The notes under the pieces were generated by a model. It did no database searches. It worked only from the letters and a program-made list of their open reading frames with translations, and was not told where the DNA came from. A stretch of DNA of 64,000 nt, from NCBI RefSeq assembly GCF_001428305.1, contig NZ_LMRZ01000001.1, positions 620,289-684,288 on the forward strand, given 5' to 3'. Within the stretch, counting starts at the first letter, position 1. The number at the start of each line of letters is the position of its first letter. The DNA comes from Janibacter sp. Soil728. GTDB lineage: Bacteria; Actinomycetota; Actinomycetes; Actinomycetales; Dermatophilaceae. The position numbers and the translations under genes were made by a program. This document shows positions 1 to 9,736 of the stretch, in pieces.

Positions 1-636
1 GTTGCGCAGGTAGGGCGTGGCCTGGTCGGCTCGCTGCTCGACGTCGTCGAGCAGGCCCCGGTTGGCGATGGCCAGCTGGAGCAGGCCGGTCGACTGCAGC
101 TCGACGAGCCGGTCGGGGTCGTAGGTGCGCCCGGCGGACAGGCCCAGACCGGTGCAGGTCAGGGCCGTGACGGTGAGGGCGCCGAGACTCGTGCGTGCCG
201 TGGGCAGGGACCGGCGACGCAGCCCCAGGACGAGCAGGACGAGCCCGACCCCACCCAGGGCGCCGACACCGAAGTGCAGGGCGACCCCCTTCGCCGCCTC
301 ACCGATCACCCGGGAGCGTTCTTCGGGGCTCACGTCGAGGGCTGCAGGGCCGAGGTTGCCGGAGGCGACCAACTCGGTGATCTCGGGCTTGACCCGTGGC
401 GAGACCCGCACGCCCGGGGCGAGGCCGGAGAACTGCGCGGAGACGCTGCCCACGACGGTGTCCGTCCCGATGCGGGAGCGCTCGCCCCAGCTCGGCGAGA
501 GCCGCACGTCGGCGGCGTAGTAGTCGGTCTCGACGGTGACCGGCCACAGCGCGGCGGTCACGAGGCCGCCGGCGAGCACGGCCGCGGCCACGAGCAGGGC
601 CAACGCGACCGGGCGCAGGTGAGCGATCCGTCCCAT
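1..636 (-). CDS. Membrane protein, N-terminal part (possible metallophosphoesterase)
   Basis: This is an open frame of 212 codons that starts at an ATG at 636 and runs off the left edge, so only the N-terminus is visible. Three hydrophobic segments can be seen, at about residues 8-31 (signal-anchor-like), 120-139 and 150-168. About 88 mostly polar residues lie between the first two, probably outside the membrane. After the third segment comes a stretch starting TYDPDRLVELQ that resembles, from memory, the region before the catalytic domain of membrane-anchored actinobacterial metallophosphoesterases. No catalytic metal motif is inside the window, so that identity is only a suggestion. The gene diverges from the flavoprotein at 708, with about 70 bp between them for both promoters. 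No clear ribosome binding site is seen. Confidence 0.6.
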   Translation of the reverse strand, partial: MGRIAHLRPVALALLVAAAVLAGGLVTAALWPVTVETDYYAADVRLSPSWGERSRIGTDTVVGSVSAQFSGLAPGVRVSPRVKPEITELVASGNLGPAALDVSPEERSRVIGEAAKGVALHFGVGALGGVGLVLLVLGLRRRSLPTARTSLGALTVTALTCTGLGLSAGRTYDPDRLVELQSTGLLQLAIANRGLLDDVEQRADQATPYLRN

Positions 637-707
637 GTGCTCACTGTAGGGAGGCGGGCCTGAACCCCATGTGCTACCCGTGAGTAATGAGGTCTAGAGT
701 CGCCCCC

Positions 708-2372
708 ATGGATGCAGACGCCATTGTCGTGGGCCACGGACTTGCCGGGCTCGTCGCCGCAGCGGAGCTCGCTGATGCGGGCCGCAAGGTGCTCGTCGTC
801 GACCAGGAGAGCGAGGCCAATCTCGGGGGCCAGGCGCACTGGTCCTTCGGCGGGCTCTTCTTCGTCGACAGTCCCGAGCAGCGACGTCTGGGGATCAAGG
901 ACTCGGCCGAGCTCGCCCACGCCGACTGGATGAACACCGCCGGCTTCGACCGCGACGAGGACAACTGGCCACGGCAGTGGGCGCAGGCCTACCTCGACTT
1001 CGCCGGCGGGGAGAAGCGCTCGTGGCTGCACCAGCAGGGCATGCGTTGGTTCCCGATCGTCGGCTGGGCCGAGCGCGGCGACGGCTCCGCGCACGGCCAC
1101 GGCAACTCCGTGCCCCGTTTCCACATCACGTGGGGGACCGGACCCGGTGTGGCCGCTCCCTTCGTCCGGCGGGTCGAGGAGGCCAAGGAGCGCGGCCTGA
1201 TCACCTATGCCCACCGCCACCGGGTGGACGAGCTCATCGTCGAAGGGGGTGCCGTCACCGGTGTCCGCGGGGCCCGGCTCGCGGACGACCCCGCCGAGCG
1301 GGGAGTGGCGACCAACCGCGACGCGGTGGGCGGCTTCGAGCTGCGCGCACCCGTCGTCCTCGTCGCCTCCGGTGGCATCGGCGGCAATCACGACCTCGTG
1401 CGGGAGAACTGGCCCGAGCGTCTCGGCACCCCGCCCAAGCACATGATCACCGGCGTCCCGGCGCACGTCGACGGCCGGATGATCGCCATCACCGAGGCCG
1501 CGGGCGGCAACCTGATCAACCGCGACCGCATGTGGCACTACGTCGAGGGCATCAGGAACCACTCACCGATCTGGGACCAGCACGGCATCCGGATCCTGCC
1601 CGGGCCGAGCTCGATGTGGCTCGACGCCGAGGGCAGCCGCCTGCCCGCGCCCCTCCTGCCCGGGTACGACACGCTCGGCACCCTCGCCCACCTGCGTGCG
1701 ACCGGCCACGACCACTCGTGGTTCATCACCAACCGGTCGATCGCGGGCAAGGAGTTCGCCCTGTCGGGCTCGGAGCAGAACCAGGACCTGACCGGCAAGG
1801 AGGTCGCCGGGGTCATCCGCAAGCGCTCGCTGGCCGATGTCACGCCGTCGATGCAGGCCTTCCTCGACAAGGGGGCCGACTTCGTCCAGGCCGACACGGT
1901 CGAGCAGCTCGTCGCGAAGATGAACGAGCTCGTCGAGGACGGCGAGCCCCGGCTCGACGTCGCACACGTCAAGAAGCAGGTCGACGAGCGCGACATGCAG
2001 CTGGACAACGCCTACTCCAAGGACGCCCAGATCGCTGCGATGCGGGTGGCGCGCTCCTACATCGGCGACAAGATCTCCAAGCGGGCCTACCCGCCGCACA
2101 AGCTGACCGACCCCAAGAAGGGGCCGCTCGTCGGCGTCAAGCTGCACATCCTCTCCCGCAAGACGCTCGGCGGTTTCGAGACCGACCTGTCGGCCCGCGT
2201 GCTCGGGCACGACGGTGAGCCGATCCGCGGGCTCTACGCGGCGGGCGAGGCAGCCGGCTTCGGCGGTGGTGGCCTGCACGGCTATCGGGCGCTCGAGGGC
2301 ACCTTCCTCGGCGGCTGCATCTTCAGCGGCCGGACCGCCGGCCGGGCGATGGGCGCCGAGATCGGGGACTGA
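708..2372 (+). CDS. FAD-binding dehydrogenase (KstD-like)
   Basis: A 554-residue flavoprotein of the fumarate reductase/3-ketosteroid-delta-1-dehydrogenase superfamily, close to the actinobacterial group usually called putative FAD-binding dehydrogenase. The N-terminal dinucleotide-binding motif GHGLAG is at residues 9-14, followed by an acidic ribose-binding end (VVDQE). A C-terminal AAGEAAGFGGGG segment closes the FAD site. An upstream in-frame ATG at 687 exists, but the ATG at 708 puts the Rossmann fold at the usual distance from the N-terminus, so I prefer 708. Length fits the family (about 550). The substrate cannot be read from sequence, since this family is distinct from true KstD and rarely characterised. 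It stands alone, convergent with the permease gene to its right. Confidence 0.85.
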   Translation: MDADAIVVGHGLAGLVAAAELADAGRKVLVVDQESEANLGGQAHWSFGGLFFVDSPEQRRLGIKDSAELAHADWMNTAGFDRDEDNWPRQWAQAYLDFAGGEKRSWLHQQGMRWFPIVGWAERGDGSAHGHGNSVPRFHITWGTGPGVAAPFVRRVEEAKERGLITYAHRHRVDELIVEGGAVTGVRGARLADDPAERGVATNRDAVGGFELRAPVVLVASGGIGGNHDLVRENWPERLGTPPKHMITGVPAHVDGRMIAITEAAGGNLINRDRMWHYVEGIRNHSPIWDQHGIRILPGPSSMWLDAEGSRLPAPLLPGYDTLGTLAHLRATGHDHSWFITNRSIAGKEFALSGSEQNQDLTGKEVAGVIRKRSLADVTPSMQAFLDKGADFVQADTVEQLVAKMNELVEDGEPRLDVAHVKKQVDERDMQLDNAYSKDAQIAAMRVARSYIGDKISKRAYPPHKLTDPKKGPLVGVKLHILSRKTLGGFETDLSARVLGHDGEPIRGLYAAGEAAGFGGGGLHGYRALEGTFLGGCIFSGRTAGRAMGAEIGD

Positions 2373-2383
2373 CCCCCGACCCC

Positions 2384-2401
2384 GGCGCCGATCGCGGCGC
2401 C
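2384..2401. terminator. Hairpin between convergent genes
   Basis: GGCGCCG at 2384-2390 pairs perfectly with CGGCGCC at 2395-2401 around an ATCG loop. It sits between two converging genes (stops at 2372 and 2418), where a bidirectional terminator is expected. There is no T-run, which is common for actinobacterial terminators. Confidence 0.45.
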
Positions 2402-2417
2402 CATCCCAGCGCCCAGG

Positions 2418-5267
2418 TCACTCCGTGCGACGGGTCAGGTCCGGCGTGCGTCGGATCCCGAGCCCGGCGAGCAGTGCGGCCAGTGCCGGCACGGCGACCA
2501 GGACGATCGCGAGCGGCAGCCACGGGATGTCGATGATCGCCTCACGGTCGAGCTGCAGGCCGGTGAAGGGGTCCCAGCCCTCGGAGGTCAGGGCCCGCGC
2601 GATCGTGATGCCGGGGAAGCTCCCGACGAGCGCACCCAGGACGATCCCGATCGTGGCGAGCAACCAGGTCTGCGAGGCGACCATGAGTCGTCGGGTCCGT
2701 CTGCTGCCGCCGACCGCCGCGATCGTCGCCTGGTCGCGCTCCTGCTCGGCCATGCTCAGCGCCGTGGCGGTGAGGGTGACGACGAGCAGCACGAGGGTGA
2801 AGATCGCGATGAGCACCGCGATGACGATGGCCAGCGGGTTGCTGAACCCGCGCTCGACGTCGACATAGGTCTCGTCGCCGAGGACCTGCTGCAGCCGCTC
2901 CTGCGTTGCCGTGTCGATCGGGCCGTCGGGGTCGTGCAGGAGGTAGCCGGTGACGGTCAGTGGCCAACCAGCGTCCACGGCGGCCTCGGTGGGCAGGACC
3001 AGACCCGACTGCCAGGCCCGAGCGAGGGTGTCCTTGGTCTGGGGACGGATGACCACCGGGACCCGGCTCGTGGACGGGGTCCCCCCGAGCTTTGCCTCTC
3101 CGGTCTCGTCGGCGACCGTCAGCGTCCCCCGGCCGAGCGCGACCCGCCCCTCGGACACGATCCCGTCGGGCTCGCCGGCAACGAGCACGCCGCCGCCGTC
3201 GGTGACGGTGCGGGCCTCGTCCCCCGTGAGGTCGAAGCGACGGACGATGTCCGCGGCGGGCATGAAGGAGATCGTCGACATGGACATCGTGGACCCGGAC
3301 CCGGTGCTGAGGTCGAGGCACGGGTTGCCGGTGCCGTCCTCGGGCGCCAGCTCGACGTCGCCCTGCGGCGTCCTGTCGGGGCTCACGACGTCCTTGACGG
3401 TGCAGCCCCTGGGCAGCGTGGTGACGAAGGGCTCGGCGGGCACGTCCGACGCGGCTGGGGCGTCCTCGTAGGACGATCCGTAGGAGTGCACCGGGGTGAT
3501 GACGAGCTCGGGCAGCTCGCGGGCCGCCCGGTCGATGGCGTCCTGTCCCTGTGTGCTCCCGCCCCCGTACATGTAGCCCTCCCCGGAGATCGTCTGCGGG
3601 AGGTAGTCCAGCCGTTGCTGGGTGTTGTCGCTGGTGGCCCCGATGAGACCCATGGTCAGGGCGGCGGACCCGGCGAGCACGGCGGCCACGGTCGGTGCGC
3701 TGCGGGTGCGGTGGCGCGCCAGGTCCCGTACCGCGAGGCGAAGGGGGAGTGGCAGCGGTCCTGCGAGACCGCCGAGCGCATGCAGGATCCGGGGGACGAG
3801 GAGGAGCGTGCCGAGCACCAGGAGGATGGCCGCGAGGGCGATGACGTACTCGGTGCGGTCGAGGCCGATGATGACCCCGGCGCCACCGACGCCCGCGAGC
3901 ACCAGGCCGAGGACGAAGAGCCAGCGGGAGGGCGGCGCGGAGACGACCCGCCCTCGCATCGCGCCGACGATGTCGAGCTTGGTGAGCCGCTGTGCCGGGA
4001 CGAGCGCGGCGAGGATCGCGGCCACCAGGGCGATCGCGCAGATCGCGCCGAGCTGCCACCACGGCACCTCGAAGGGCCCCAGCGGTGAGCCACGGTCGGT
4101 GATCACCCGGATGACGACCCAGCCGACCGGGACCGCGACGAGGGCCCCGACGAGCGCGCTCAGCCCGCCGAGGACGATCGCCTGCGCCAGCACCGTGCGC
4201 CGCAGCTGACCGGCGGTCGCGCCGTTGCTCGCAGCGAGGGCGAGCGTGCGTCGCTGCCGGGTGGCGCCGACGGCGAAGGCCGGCCCGACGAGGAGGGCGA
4301 TGACGATGAGCAGGAGGGTGGCTCCCAGGGCGACGAGCTGGGCCGTGTCGCTGGTGCTCGAGCCCATCTCGCGCAGCTCGGGGTCGATCTGGTCCTGGGT
4401 CGGTGGGTGGGTCACCACGTGGGCGCTGTGCACGGCGAGGCCGTACTCGTTGAGCCGGGTGACGTCCGCCCAGGTGACGGGCCGGTCGCCCATGAGGAAC
4501 CAGCCGCTGCTGCGCGACTCGTCGACCATCGCGTCGGGCGTCGTCGTGAGGAGCTCGTGGCTGGCTCCCCAGCTCTGGAGGGACAGGGCCGTGCCGACGA
4601 CCTGGACGGTGCGCTCGTCACCGTCGACCAGAAGCTGCAGCGACCCGCTGTCGGGGACGCCTCGTCGCACGGCGGCGGGGGAGACGAGCACCTCGTCCGC
4701 GCCGGTGGGCCAGCGGCCCGAGCGCAGGGTGATCTTGCCCGTGAGGCGGCTGGGCTCGGCGACGGCGAGGGTGTCGAGCCCGAGGTCACGGTCGCCGATG
4801 CGGGCCCGGGTCTGGCCCATGGTCCACGGGAGGGCCTGCCCGCCGGCGAGCTCGCCGACCGCGGCGGCATTCATCTCGACCGTGCCCCCGGGGCGGGCGC
4901 CGGGGATCTCTCGCGCCGCGGCGTCCTTGACGCTGAACCCGTACTCGGGGTTGGCCGTCTGCGCGACCCGGTGGCCCTCGCTCGTCGTGATCGAGGCCTG
5001 CGCCGGCCCCATGGTCAGCGGGACCGACTCCTCCGGCGAGATCGAGCCGGTCGCGCCGACGACGAGCCCGAGGCAGATGAGCATCGTCGGCACGCCGACC
5101 ATGAGCAGCACGGCGAGCGAGCGGCCCCGGTGGCGGCGCACGTCCCGCCGCGCCAGTCGCAGGGCCACCCGCCACGAGGCGAGCCAGGCCGATCCTCGCG
5201 ACGGCGAAGGGGGTGACGCCGGCGGTGTCCCCCCTGCGGACACCGCCGGCGCGGTCTGGGTGGTCAT
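2418..5267 (-). CDS. ABC transporter permease, FtsX/MacB type
   Basis: A 949-residue integral membrane protein with the layout of large actinobacterial FtsX-domain permeases. An N-terminal membrane helix (about 50-72) is followed by a long extracellular region, two FtsX-like membrane bundles and a second large extracellular segment. I count about ten hydrophobic helices in all. The ATG at 5267 overlaps the stop of the ATPase gene (ATGA), so both are translationally coupled and should form one transporter. Such systems usually export peptides, lipids or lipoproteins, or respond to cell-wall antibiotics; the substrate is unknown here. Expression is probably set by the PadR protein at the head of this three-gene unit. 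Confidence 0.88.
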   Translation of the reverse strand: MTTQTAPAVSAGGTPPASPPSPSRGSAWLASWRVALRLARRDVRRHRGRSLAVLLMVGVPTMLICLGLVVGATGSISPEESVPLTMGPAQASITTSEGHRVAQTANPEYGFSVKDAAAREIPGARPGGTVEMNAAAVGELAGGQALPWTMGQTRARIGDRDLGLDTLAVAEPSRLTGKITLRSGRWPTGADEVLVSPAAVRRGVPDSGSLQLLVDGDERTVQVVGTALSLQSWGASHELLTTTPDAMVDESRSSGWFLMGDRPVTWADVTRLNEYGLAVHSAHVVTHPPTQDQIDPELREMGSSTSDTAQLVALGATLLLIVIALLVGPAFAVGATRQRRTLALAASNGATAGQLRRTVLAQAIVLGGLSALVGALVAVPVGWVVIRVITDRGSPLGPFEVPWWQLGAICAIALVAAILAALVPAQRLTKLDIVGAMRGRVVSAPPSRWLFVLGLVLAGVGGAGVIIGLDRTEYVIALAAILLVLGTLLLVPRILHALGGLAGPLPLPLRLAVRDLARHRTRSAPTVAAVLAGSAALTMGLIGATSDNTQQRLDYLPQTISGEGYMYGGGSTQGQDAIDRAARELPELVITPVHSYGSSYEDAPAASDVPAEPFVTTLPRGCTVKDVVSPDRTPQGDVELAPEDGTGNPCLDLSTGSGSTMSMSTISFMPAADIVRRFDLTGDEARTVTDGGGVLVAGEPDGIVSEGRVALGRGTLTVADETGEAKLGGTPSTSRVPVVIRPQTKDTLARAWQSGLVLPTEAAVDAGWPLTVTGYLLHDPDGPIDTATQERLQQVLGDETYVDVERGFSNPLAIVIAVLIAIFTLVLLVVTLTATALSMAEQERDQATIAAVGGSRRTRRLMVASQTWLLATIGIVLGALVGSFPGITIARALTSEGWDPFTGLQLDREAIIDIPWLPLAIVLVAVPALAALLAGLGIRRTPDLTRRTE

Positions 5268-5992
5268 CGCACCGGCTCGGTCTCGAGCAGGTCCTCGGCG
5301 TCCGACGGGTCACCGGTGGTGTCGACGACGACGCCGTCGCGCAGGAAGACGACCCGGTCGGCCCACGCCGCGTGCCGGGCCTCGTGGGTGACGAGCAGGC
5401 CACCGGTCCCGGCGTCGCAGCGCTCGCGCAGCACGCGCAGCACCTCTTCACCCGTGTGGGTGTCGAGGGCGCCGGTGGGCTCGTCGGCGAGCACCAGCCG
5501 GCGGCTGCCGACGAGCGCGCGGGCGAAGGCGACGCGCTGCTGCTGTCCTCCCGACATCTGGTCCGGGTACCGGTCGACGAGGTCGGCCAGGCCCATCCGC
5601 TCGAGGGACTCGATCGCCGCCCCACGTGCGGCGCGCACGCGCTGGCCGTCGAGCTCGAGCGGCAGCGCGACATTTTCGGCAGCAGTGAGCGCCGGGATGA
5701 GGTTGTAGTCCTGGAAGACGAAGCCGACGTGGCGACGCCGCAGGGCCGCCAGCCCCTTGGGTGAGAGGGAGTTGATCTCCTGCCCCTCGATCACCACGCG
5801 TCCGGAGGTGGCCCGATCGAGCCCCCCGGCGAGGTTGAGGAGCGTCGACTTGCCGGAGCCGCTGGGGCCCATGACGGCCACCAGCTCGCCCGGCCGCACG
5901 GTCAGGCTGACGCCGGCCAGCGCCGGGACGGACGTCGCGCCCTCACCGTGGACCCGGGTGACGTCGTCGAGGACGAGGCAGGGGGCGCTCAT
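5264..5992 (-). CDS. ABC transporter ATP-binding protein (LolD/MacB type)
   Basis: A 242-residue nucleotide-binding subunit. Walker A GPSGSGKST is at residues 42-50. A Q-loop (FVFQDYN), a full signature motif (MSGGQQQRVAFARAL) and a Walker B with the MacB/LolD-type end (LADEPTGALD) follow in order, so all catalytic elements are present. The ATG at 5992 overlaps the stop of the padR gene and the stop overlaps the permease start, both as ATGA, which shows a tight operon. It energises the FtsX-type permease at 2418-5267. The longer upstream frame is not needed, since residue 1 chosen here gives the standard family N-terminus. Confidence 0.93.
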   Translation of the reverse strand: MSAPCLVLDDVTRVHGEGATSVPALAGVSLTVRPGELVAVMGPSGSGKSTLLNLAGGLDRATSGRVVIEGQEINSLSPKGLAALRRRHVGFVFQDYNLIPALTAAENVALPLELDGQRVRAARGAAIESLERMGLADLVDRYPDQMSGGQQQRVAFARALVGSRRLVLADEPTGALDTHTGEEVLRVLRERCDAGTGGLLVTHEARHAAWADRVVFLRDGVVVDTTGDPSDAEDLLETEPVR

Positions 5993-6582
5993 CGTTGCAC
6001 CTGCGTCGCGGTCGACGTGTCCGCGTCGGCGCTGACGGCCGTGGCGCGGCGAGGGAGCGAGGAGTAGCGCGCGAGCGTGGACTCCACGTGGTCGAGCCAC
6101 CGGATCTCGGCCTCCGAGGTGAAGACGAGGTTGTCCAGCACGAGCAGCCAGGCCAGGTCGGTCTCGGTCTCGGTCGCGGCCGATCGCTTGAGCTTCGTCA
6201 GGTCCCGCAGGTGGCGCAGGGTGGCGGTCCGCTGGGTCTGGACGACCCGGGTGACGTCCACGCCGACGGCGGTGACGGACAGCGCCAGCTTGATGACCAG
6301 CTCGTCGCGGGGGGTGTTGCTGCGGTCCACCGGGGTGAGCCACCAGCCGTCGACCTCGGCGCGGCCACTGTCGGTGAGCGAGTAGCGGATCCGGCCCTCG
6401 TCGTCCGGCCCGCCGGACTGGCCGACGAGGCCGTCGCGCTCGAGCCTGGTCAGCGTCGTGTAGACCTGCCCGATGTTGAGCGGCCACGTGCCGCCCGTGC
6501 GTGCCTCGAACTCCGCGCGCAGCTGCGCGCCGTACATGTCTTCCTCCGCCAGCAGCGCAAGAATCCCCAGTCGTACGGACAT
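5989..6582 (-). CDS. PadR-family transcriptional regulator
   Basis: A 197-residue protein with the PadR winged-helix domain in the first about 80 residues (LGILALLAEEDMYGAQLRAEFE is diagnostic) and a helical C-terminal dimerisation domain of the Vir_C type. The ATG at 6582 is preceded by GAGGGGAA, a good ribosome binding site; an upstream in-frame ATG at 6639 lies inside the operator and is rejected. It heads the operon with the ABC ATPase and permease genes, overlapping the former by 4 nt. PadR proteins next to ABC exporters usually repress them until a toxic ligand binds. The perfect inverted repeat just upstream is the likely operator. Confidence 0.92.
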   Translation of the reverse strand: MSVRLGILALLAEEDMYGAQLRAEFEARTGGTWPLNIGQVYTTLTRLERDGLVGQSGGPDDEGRIRYSLTDSGRAEVDGWWLTPVDRSNTPRDELVIKLALSVTAVGVDVTRVVQTQRTATLRHLRDLTKLKRSAATETETDLAWLLVLDNLVFTSEAEIRWLDHVESTLARYSSLPRRATAVSADADTSTATQVQR

Positions 6583-6594
6583 TTCCCCTCCTGG

Positions 6595-6626
6595 ATACTC
6601 GGTATGGAGGAAGGTATACCGAGTAT
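6595..6626. promoter_or_regulatory. Putative PadR operator, perfect 11-bp inverted repeat
   Basis: ATACTCGGTAT (6595-6605) and ATACCGAGTAT (6616-6626) form a perfect 11-bp inverted repeat with a 10-bp spacer. It lies 13 bp upstream of the padR start and between two divergent ABC-exporter units, so one bound PadR dimer could control both directions. Its AT-rich outer ends stand out from the surrounding DNA. The symmetry is seen directly; that PadR binds it is inferred from position. Confidence 0.75.
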
Positions 6627-6709
6627 TCACCCGATGCAAGGACCGCCTGGGAGTGCAGGCACGCGTCGGAGGGGGCTAACGTGTCGCTCGGCAATCAGGG
6701 GGAGATCAG

Positions 6710-9700
6710 ATGTGGGCAGCGCTGCGCCACCGCCGAGGGCAGGTCATCGCACTCGCCCTGGTGTCGGCACTCGTGGCCACGTGCGCGGTCTTCGCGCCCG
6801 TCTTCGCCCGGAGCCTCGACCAGGGCCTGCTCCGGGTCCACGTCACCGAGGCCGACCCCGTGACGACCGCCACCGCGATCTCCCGCAATCGCACGGCGCA
6901 GGAGCGCACGCTCATGCCACAGGCGGTAGCCGATCTCGTCCCTCCTGACCTCGCCGCGGTCTCGGGGGAGCCGGTCCTCGCGATGCGCCAGGCGAGCCTC
7001 CTGAGCCCCCGGGCGGGCAAGAAGCCCTCACCCGTCGTCATCCGCTCTCGGTCTGCGGTCTGCGACCACCTCGAGATCACGGGTCGGTGCCCGCAAGCCG
7101 CCAGTCAGGTCATCGTCTCTGCCGCCGACGCGGAGGCGTGGGACTGGCGCCCCGGGACCCGTCTGAGCATCCCGCAGAAGAAGTTCAACCGCCTCGAGCC
7201 CGACCTGCAGGACCTGCACCTCGAGGTCGTCGGGACGTACCGGGTGCTCGACGATCCCGCGTACTGGCTCAGTGATCGTCCCGACGGCAAGTCCGGCGTC
7301 GTGCAGCCGGGCCTGGACAACGTGCCGGGTATCGACGACCTCTTCACCGCCGAGGCGACCTTCGCTGATGCCGTCCCGACGGCCTCGGTCGTCGTGGTCC
7401 TTCCGCTCGCACCCGACAGGGCGACCCTCGACTCCCTTCCCCTCGCTGCCGCCGCGGCGGACCGGCTGCAGGAGGATCACGCCGAGCTGACGGTCGACGA
7501 GTCCGCCCGCAAGGTCGTCGACGGCATCGCGACCGGTCGCAGCCAGACCGCGGTGATCGTCCCCTTCGTGATGATGCAGCTCGCCCTGCTGTCGGTCCTC
7601 GTGCTCTTCCTCGTCGCCCAGGCGGCCGTCGACCAACGACGGCACGACGTCGCCCTGGCCCGCCTGCGCGGGCGCTCCCGCTCCGGTGCCCGGCGGCTGC
7701 TGCTCACAGAGCTCGTCGTGCCGGTGCTGCTCGGACTGCCCATCGGCTGCGCGGCCGCACTCGGGCTGGCGGTGCTCGTGCGCGGGGCGATGCTACCGGC
7801 GGACATCCCCTTCGAGATCCCGCTCGCGGTCCTGCCCTGGCTCGTCGGGGCACTCGTCGCCTCGGTCCTGACGGTGCATCTTGCCGCGCGCCCGGTGCTG
7901 CGTGAGCCGGTCAACGACCTGCTGCGCTCCGTCCGGCCCGGCGCAGCAGCCGGGCCGCCCGTCGTCGAGGCCGTGATCGTCGTCCTCGCCGTGATCGGGG
8001 TCGCCGGCCTGGCCACCGGCGCACTCAGCGGCCCCGCCGCGCTCGCCACGCCCACCCTCCTGGCGATCGCAGTCGGTGTCCTCGCGGCCCACCTCGTCCC
8101 TCGGCTCGCGGCCGCGCGGGCGCGCTCGGCCATGCGACGCGGACGCGTCGCGACGGCCGTGGCCGGGCACTCGATCGCTCGGCGGCCGGCCGCTCGCCGC
8201 ATCCTCGTCGTGACGACCGTGGCGACGGCCATCGCGGTCTTCGGTGCCAACGCCGTCGTCGTCGCCGACCGCAACCGGCTCGCCCGCGCCGAGCTCGAGA
8301 CGGGCGCGCCGACCGTCGTGTCCGTGGACTCGGCCTCCGCTCCCGCTCTGATCGCCGCAGCCGACGCGCTCGAGGAGCAGGGCATCCCCGCCGCACCGGT
8401 CGCCGTGATCAGGCCGCACTCGCAGGAGGCCGCCGCGACGATGGCGACAGACCCGCGGCGGCTCCTCCGGGTGGCCCACCCCGATGCGGTGCGCGGCCTC
8501 GACGTCGCCAGGCTCGCCCTGCCCAGCCAGAAGCCGATCGTCCTGCCCGCCGGCTCGGCGACCGCCACCGTCTCGTGGAACCTCACCTCGACCGAGGACA
8601 CCCCACCCACCCTGATCATGGACATGACGACCCCTGACGGCGACAAGCGGTCGGCCGACATCGCCACGCTCGGTCCGGGGTCGTCGGGCACCCGGCGGGT
8701 CGACGCCCCGCTCTTCTGCTCCGCTGGTTGTCGCCTCGCCGGACTGCGCGTGAGCACGTCGGGATCGACGGGTAGCCAGGCCAAGGGGACGGTCACGATC
8801 TCCGGCCTGGGTGTCGACGGGGCAGCGCTGCCGGTCACCGGTGACGGGGTGTGGGCGGCGACTGACTCCACCGACGGCACCGGCCTGTCGGTCACGACGC
8901 GCGGCAAGGACCTGCAACTCGACGTGGCCGCAGCCGACGGAGAGGACGTCTCCGCCCACGTGGGTGATGTGCCGCGACCGATGCCGGCCATCGTCTCTGG
9001 TGACGTGGGGCAGCCGGGCACTGTGCTCCAGGTGCTCGACATCGCCGGTGGCCAGACCGAGGTCCGGGTCGACCAGCAGGTCAGTGCCCTCCCCGGAACC
9101 ACCGACCGGGGCGTGCTCCTCTCCCTTCCCGCTCTCGCGCGGGTGACCGGCGATCTGGACGCGGCCCGAGTCGACCGCCAGCTGTGGCTCGGGGACGACT
9201 CGCCGCAGGTCATCACCAAGACCGAGCGGGTCCTCGAGGACGCGGGGGTTGCCGTCCGGGCGGTGCACACGACCGCCGAGGCCGACCGGGCATATGACGA
9301 CTCCGCGTCCGGGTGGGGTCTGCAGCTCGCGCTGCTCGGCGGAGCGCTCGCGGTCATCCTCGCCGGACTGGTCCTGCTCATCCTCGCGATCACCGGGTGG
9401 CGAGCAGCAGCCCGTGACCTGGCCGCCTTGCGGATCAGTGGCGTGAGCCACCGGGCGGCCGGTCGCGCGCTGCGCACGGAGCACCTGACGAGCGTGGCGG
9501 TCGGTGTCGTCCTCGGCGCCCTGTGCGCCCTCGCCGGGTCATGGATCGCGTTGCCGGCGCTACCGCTCTTCGTCTCTCCTGCTGCGGTGCCCGTGCCCGA
9601 CTTCGCGCCCGCGTGGCTCGCGGTGGCCGCGGCGACCGTGGCCGTCGCGCTCGTCCTGATCGGCATCGCCTGGTTGCTCGCTGCCGCCGTCCTGCGCCGG

Positions 9701-9736
9701 GTCCGCCTCTCCGCAGCGAAGGGAGAGCCGACGTGA
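6710..9736 (+). CDS. Large FtsX-type ABC transporter permease
   Basis: A 1008-residue membrane protein that starts almost at once with a membrane helix (about 12-33). A long extracellular region follows, then an FtsX-like bundle near residues 285-400, more helices near 420-460 and 500-520, a second extracellular region, and a terminal bundle near 870-1000. The ATG at 6710 has a GGGGGAG ribosome binding site. The stop overlaps the start of the next ATPase gene (GTGA). It is not closely similar to the permease at 2418-5267 beyond the shared architecture. It is likely the membrane part of an exporter with the two ATPases that follow; substrate unknown. Confidence 0.85.
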   Translation: MWAALRHRRGQVIALALVSALVATCAVFAPVFARSLDQGLLRVHVTEADPVTTATAISRNRTAQERTLMPQAVADLVPPDLAAVSGEPVLAMRQASLLSPRAGKKPSPVVIRSRSAVCDHLEITGRCPQAASQVIVSAADAEAWDWRPGTRLSIPQKKFNRLEPDLQDLHLEVVGTYRVLDDPAYWLSDRPDGKSGVVQPGLDNVPGIDDLFTAEATFADAVPTASVVVVLPLAPDRATLDSLPLAAAAADRLQEDHAELTVDESARKVVDGIATGRSQTAVIVPFVMMQLALLSVLVLFLVAQAAVDQRRHDVALARLRGRSRSGARRLLLTELVVPVLLGLPIGCAAALGLAVLVRGAMLPADIPFEIPLAVLPWLVGALVASVLTVHLAARPVLREPVNDLLRSVRPGAAAGPPVVEAVIVVLAVIGVAGLATGALSGPAALATPTLLAIAVGVLAAHLVPRLAAARARSAMRRGRVATAVAGHSIARRPAARRILVVTTVATAIAVFGANAVVVADRNRLARAELETGAPTVVSVDSASAPALIAAADALEEQGIPAAPVAVIRPHSQEAAATMATDPRRLLRVAHPDAVRGLDVARLALPSQKPIVLPAGSATATVSWNLTSTEDTPPTLIMDMTTPDGDKRSADIATLGPGSSGTRRVDAPLFCSAGCRLAGLRVSTSGSTGSQAKGTVTISGLGVDGAALPVTGDGVWAATDSTDGTGLSVTTRGKDLQLDVAAADGEDVSAHVGDVPRPMPAIVSGDVGQPGTVLQVLDIAGGQTEVRVDQQVSALPGTTDRGVLLSLPALARVTGDLDAARVDRQLWLGDDSPQVITKTERVLEDAGVAVRAVHTTAEADRAYDDSASGWGLQLALLGGALAVILAGLVLLILAITGWRAAARDLAALRISGVSHRAAGRALRTEHLTSVAVGVVLGALCALAGSWIALPALPLFVSPAAVPVPDFAPAWLAVAAATVAVALVLIGIAWLLAAAVLRRVRLSAAKGEPT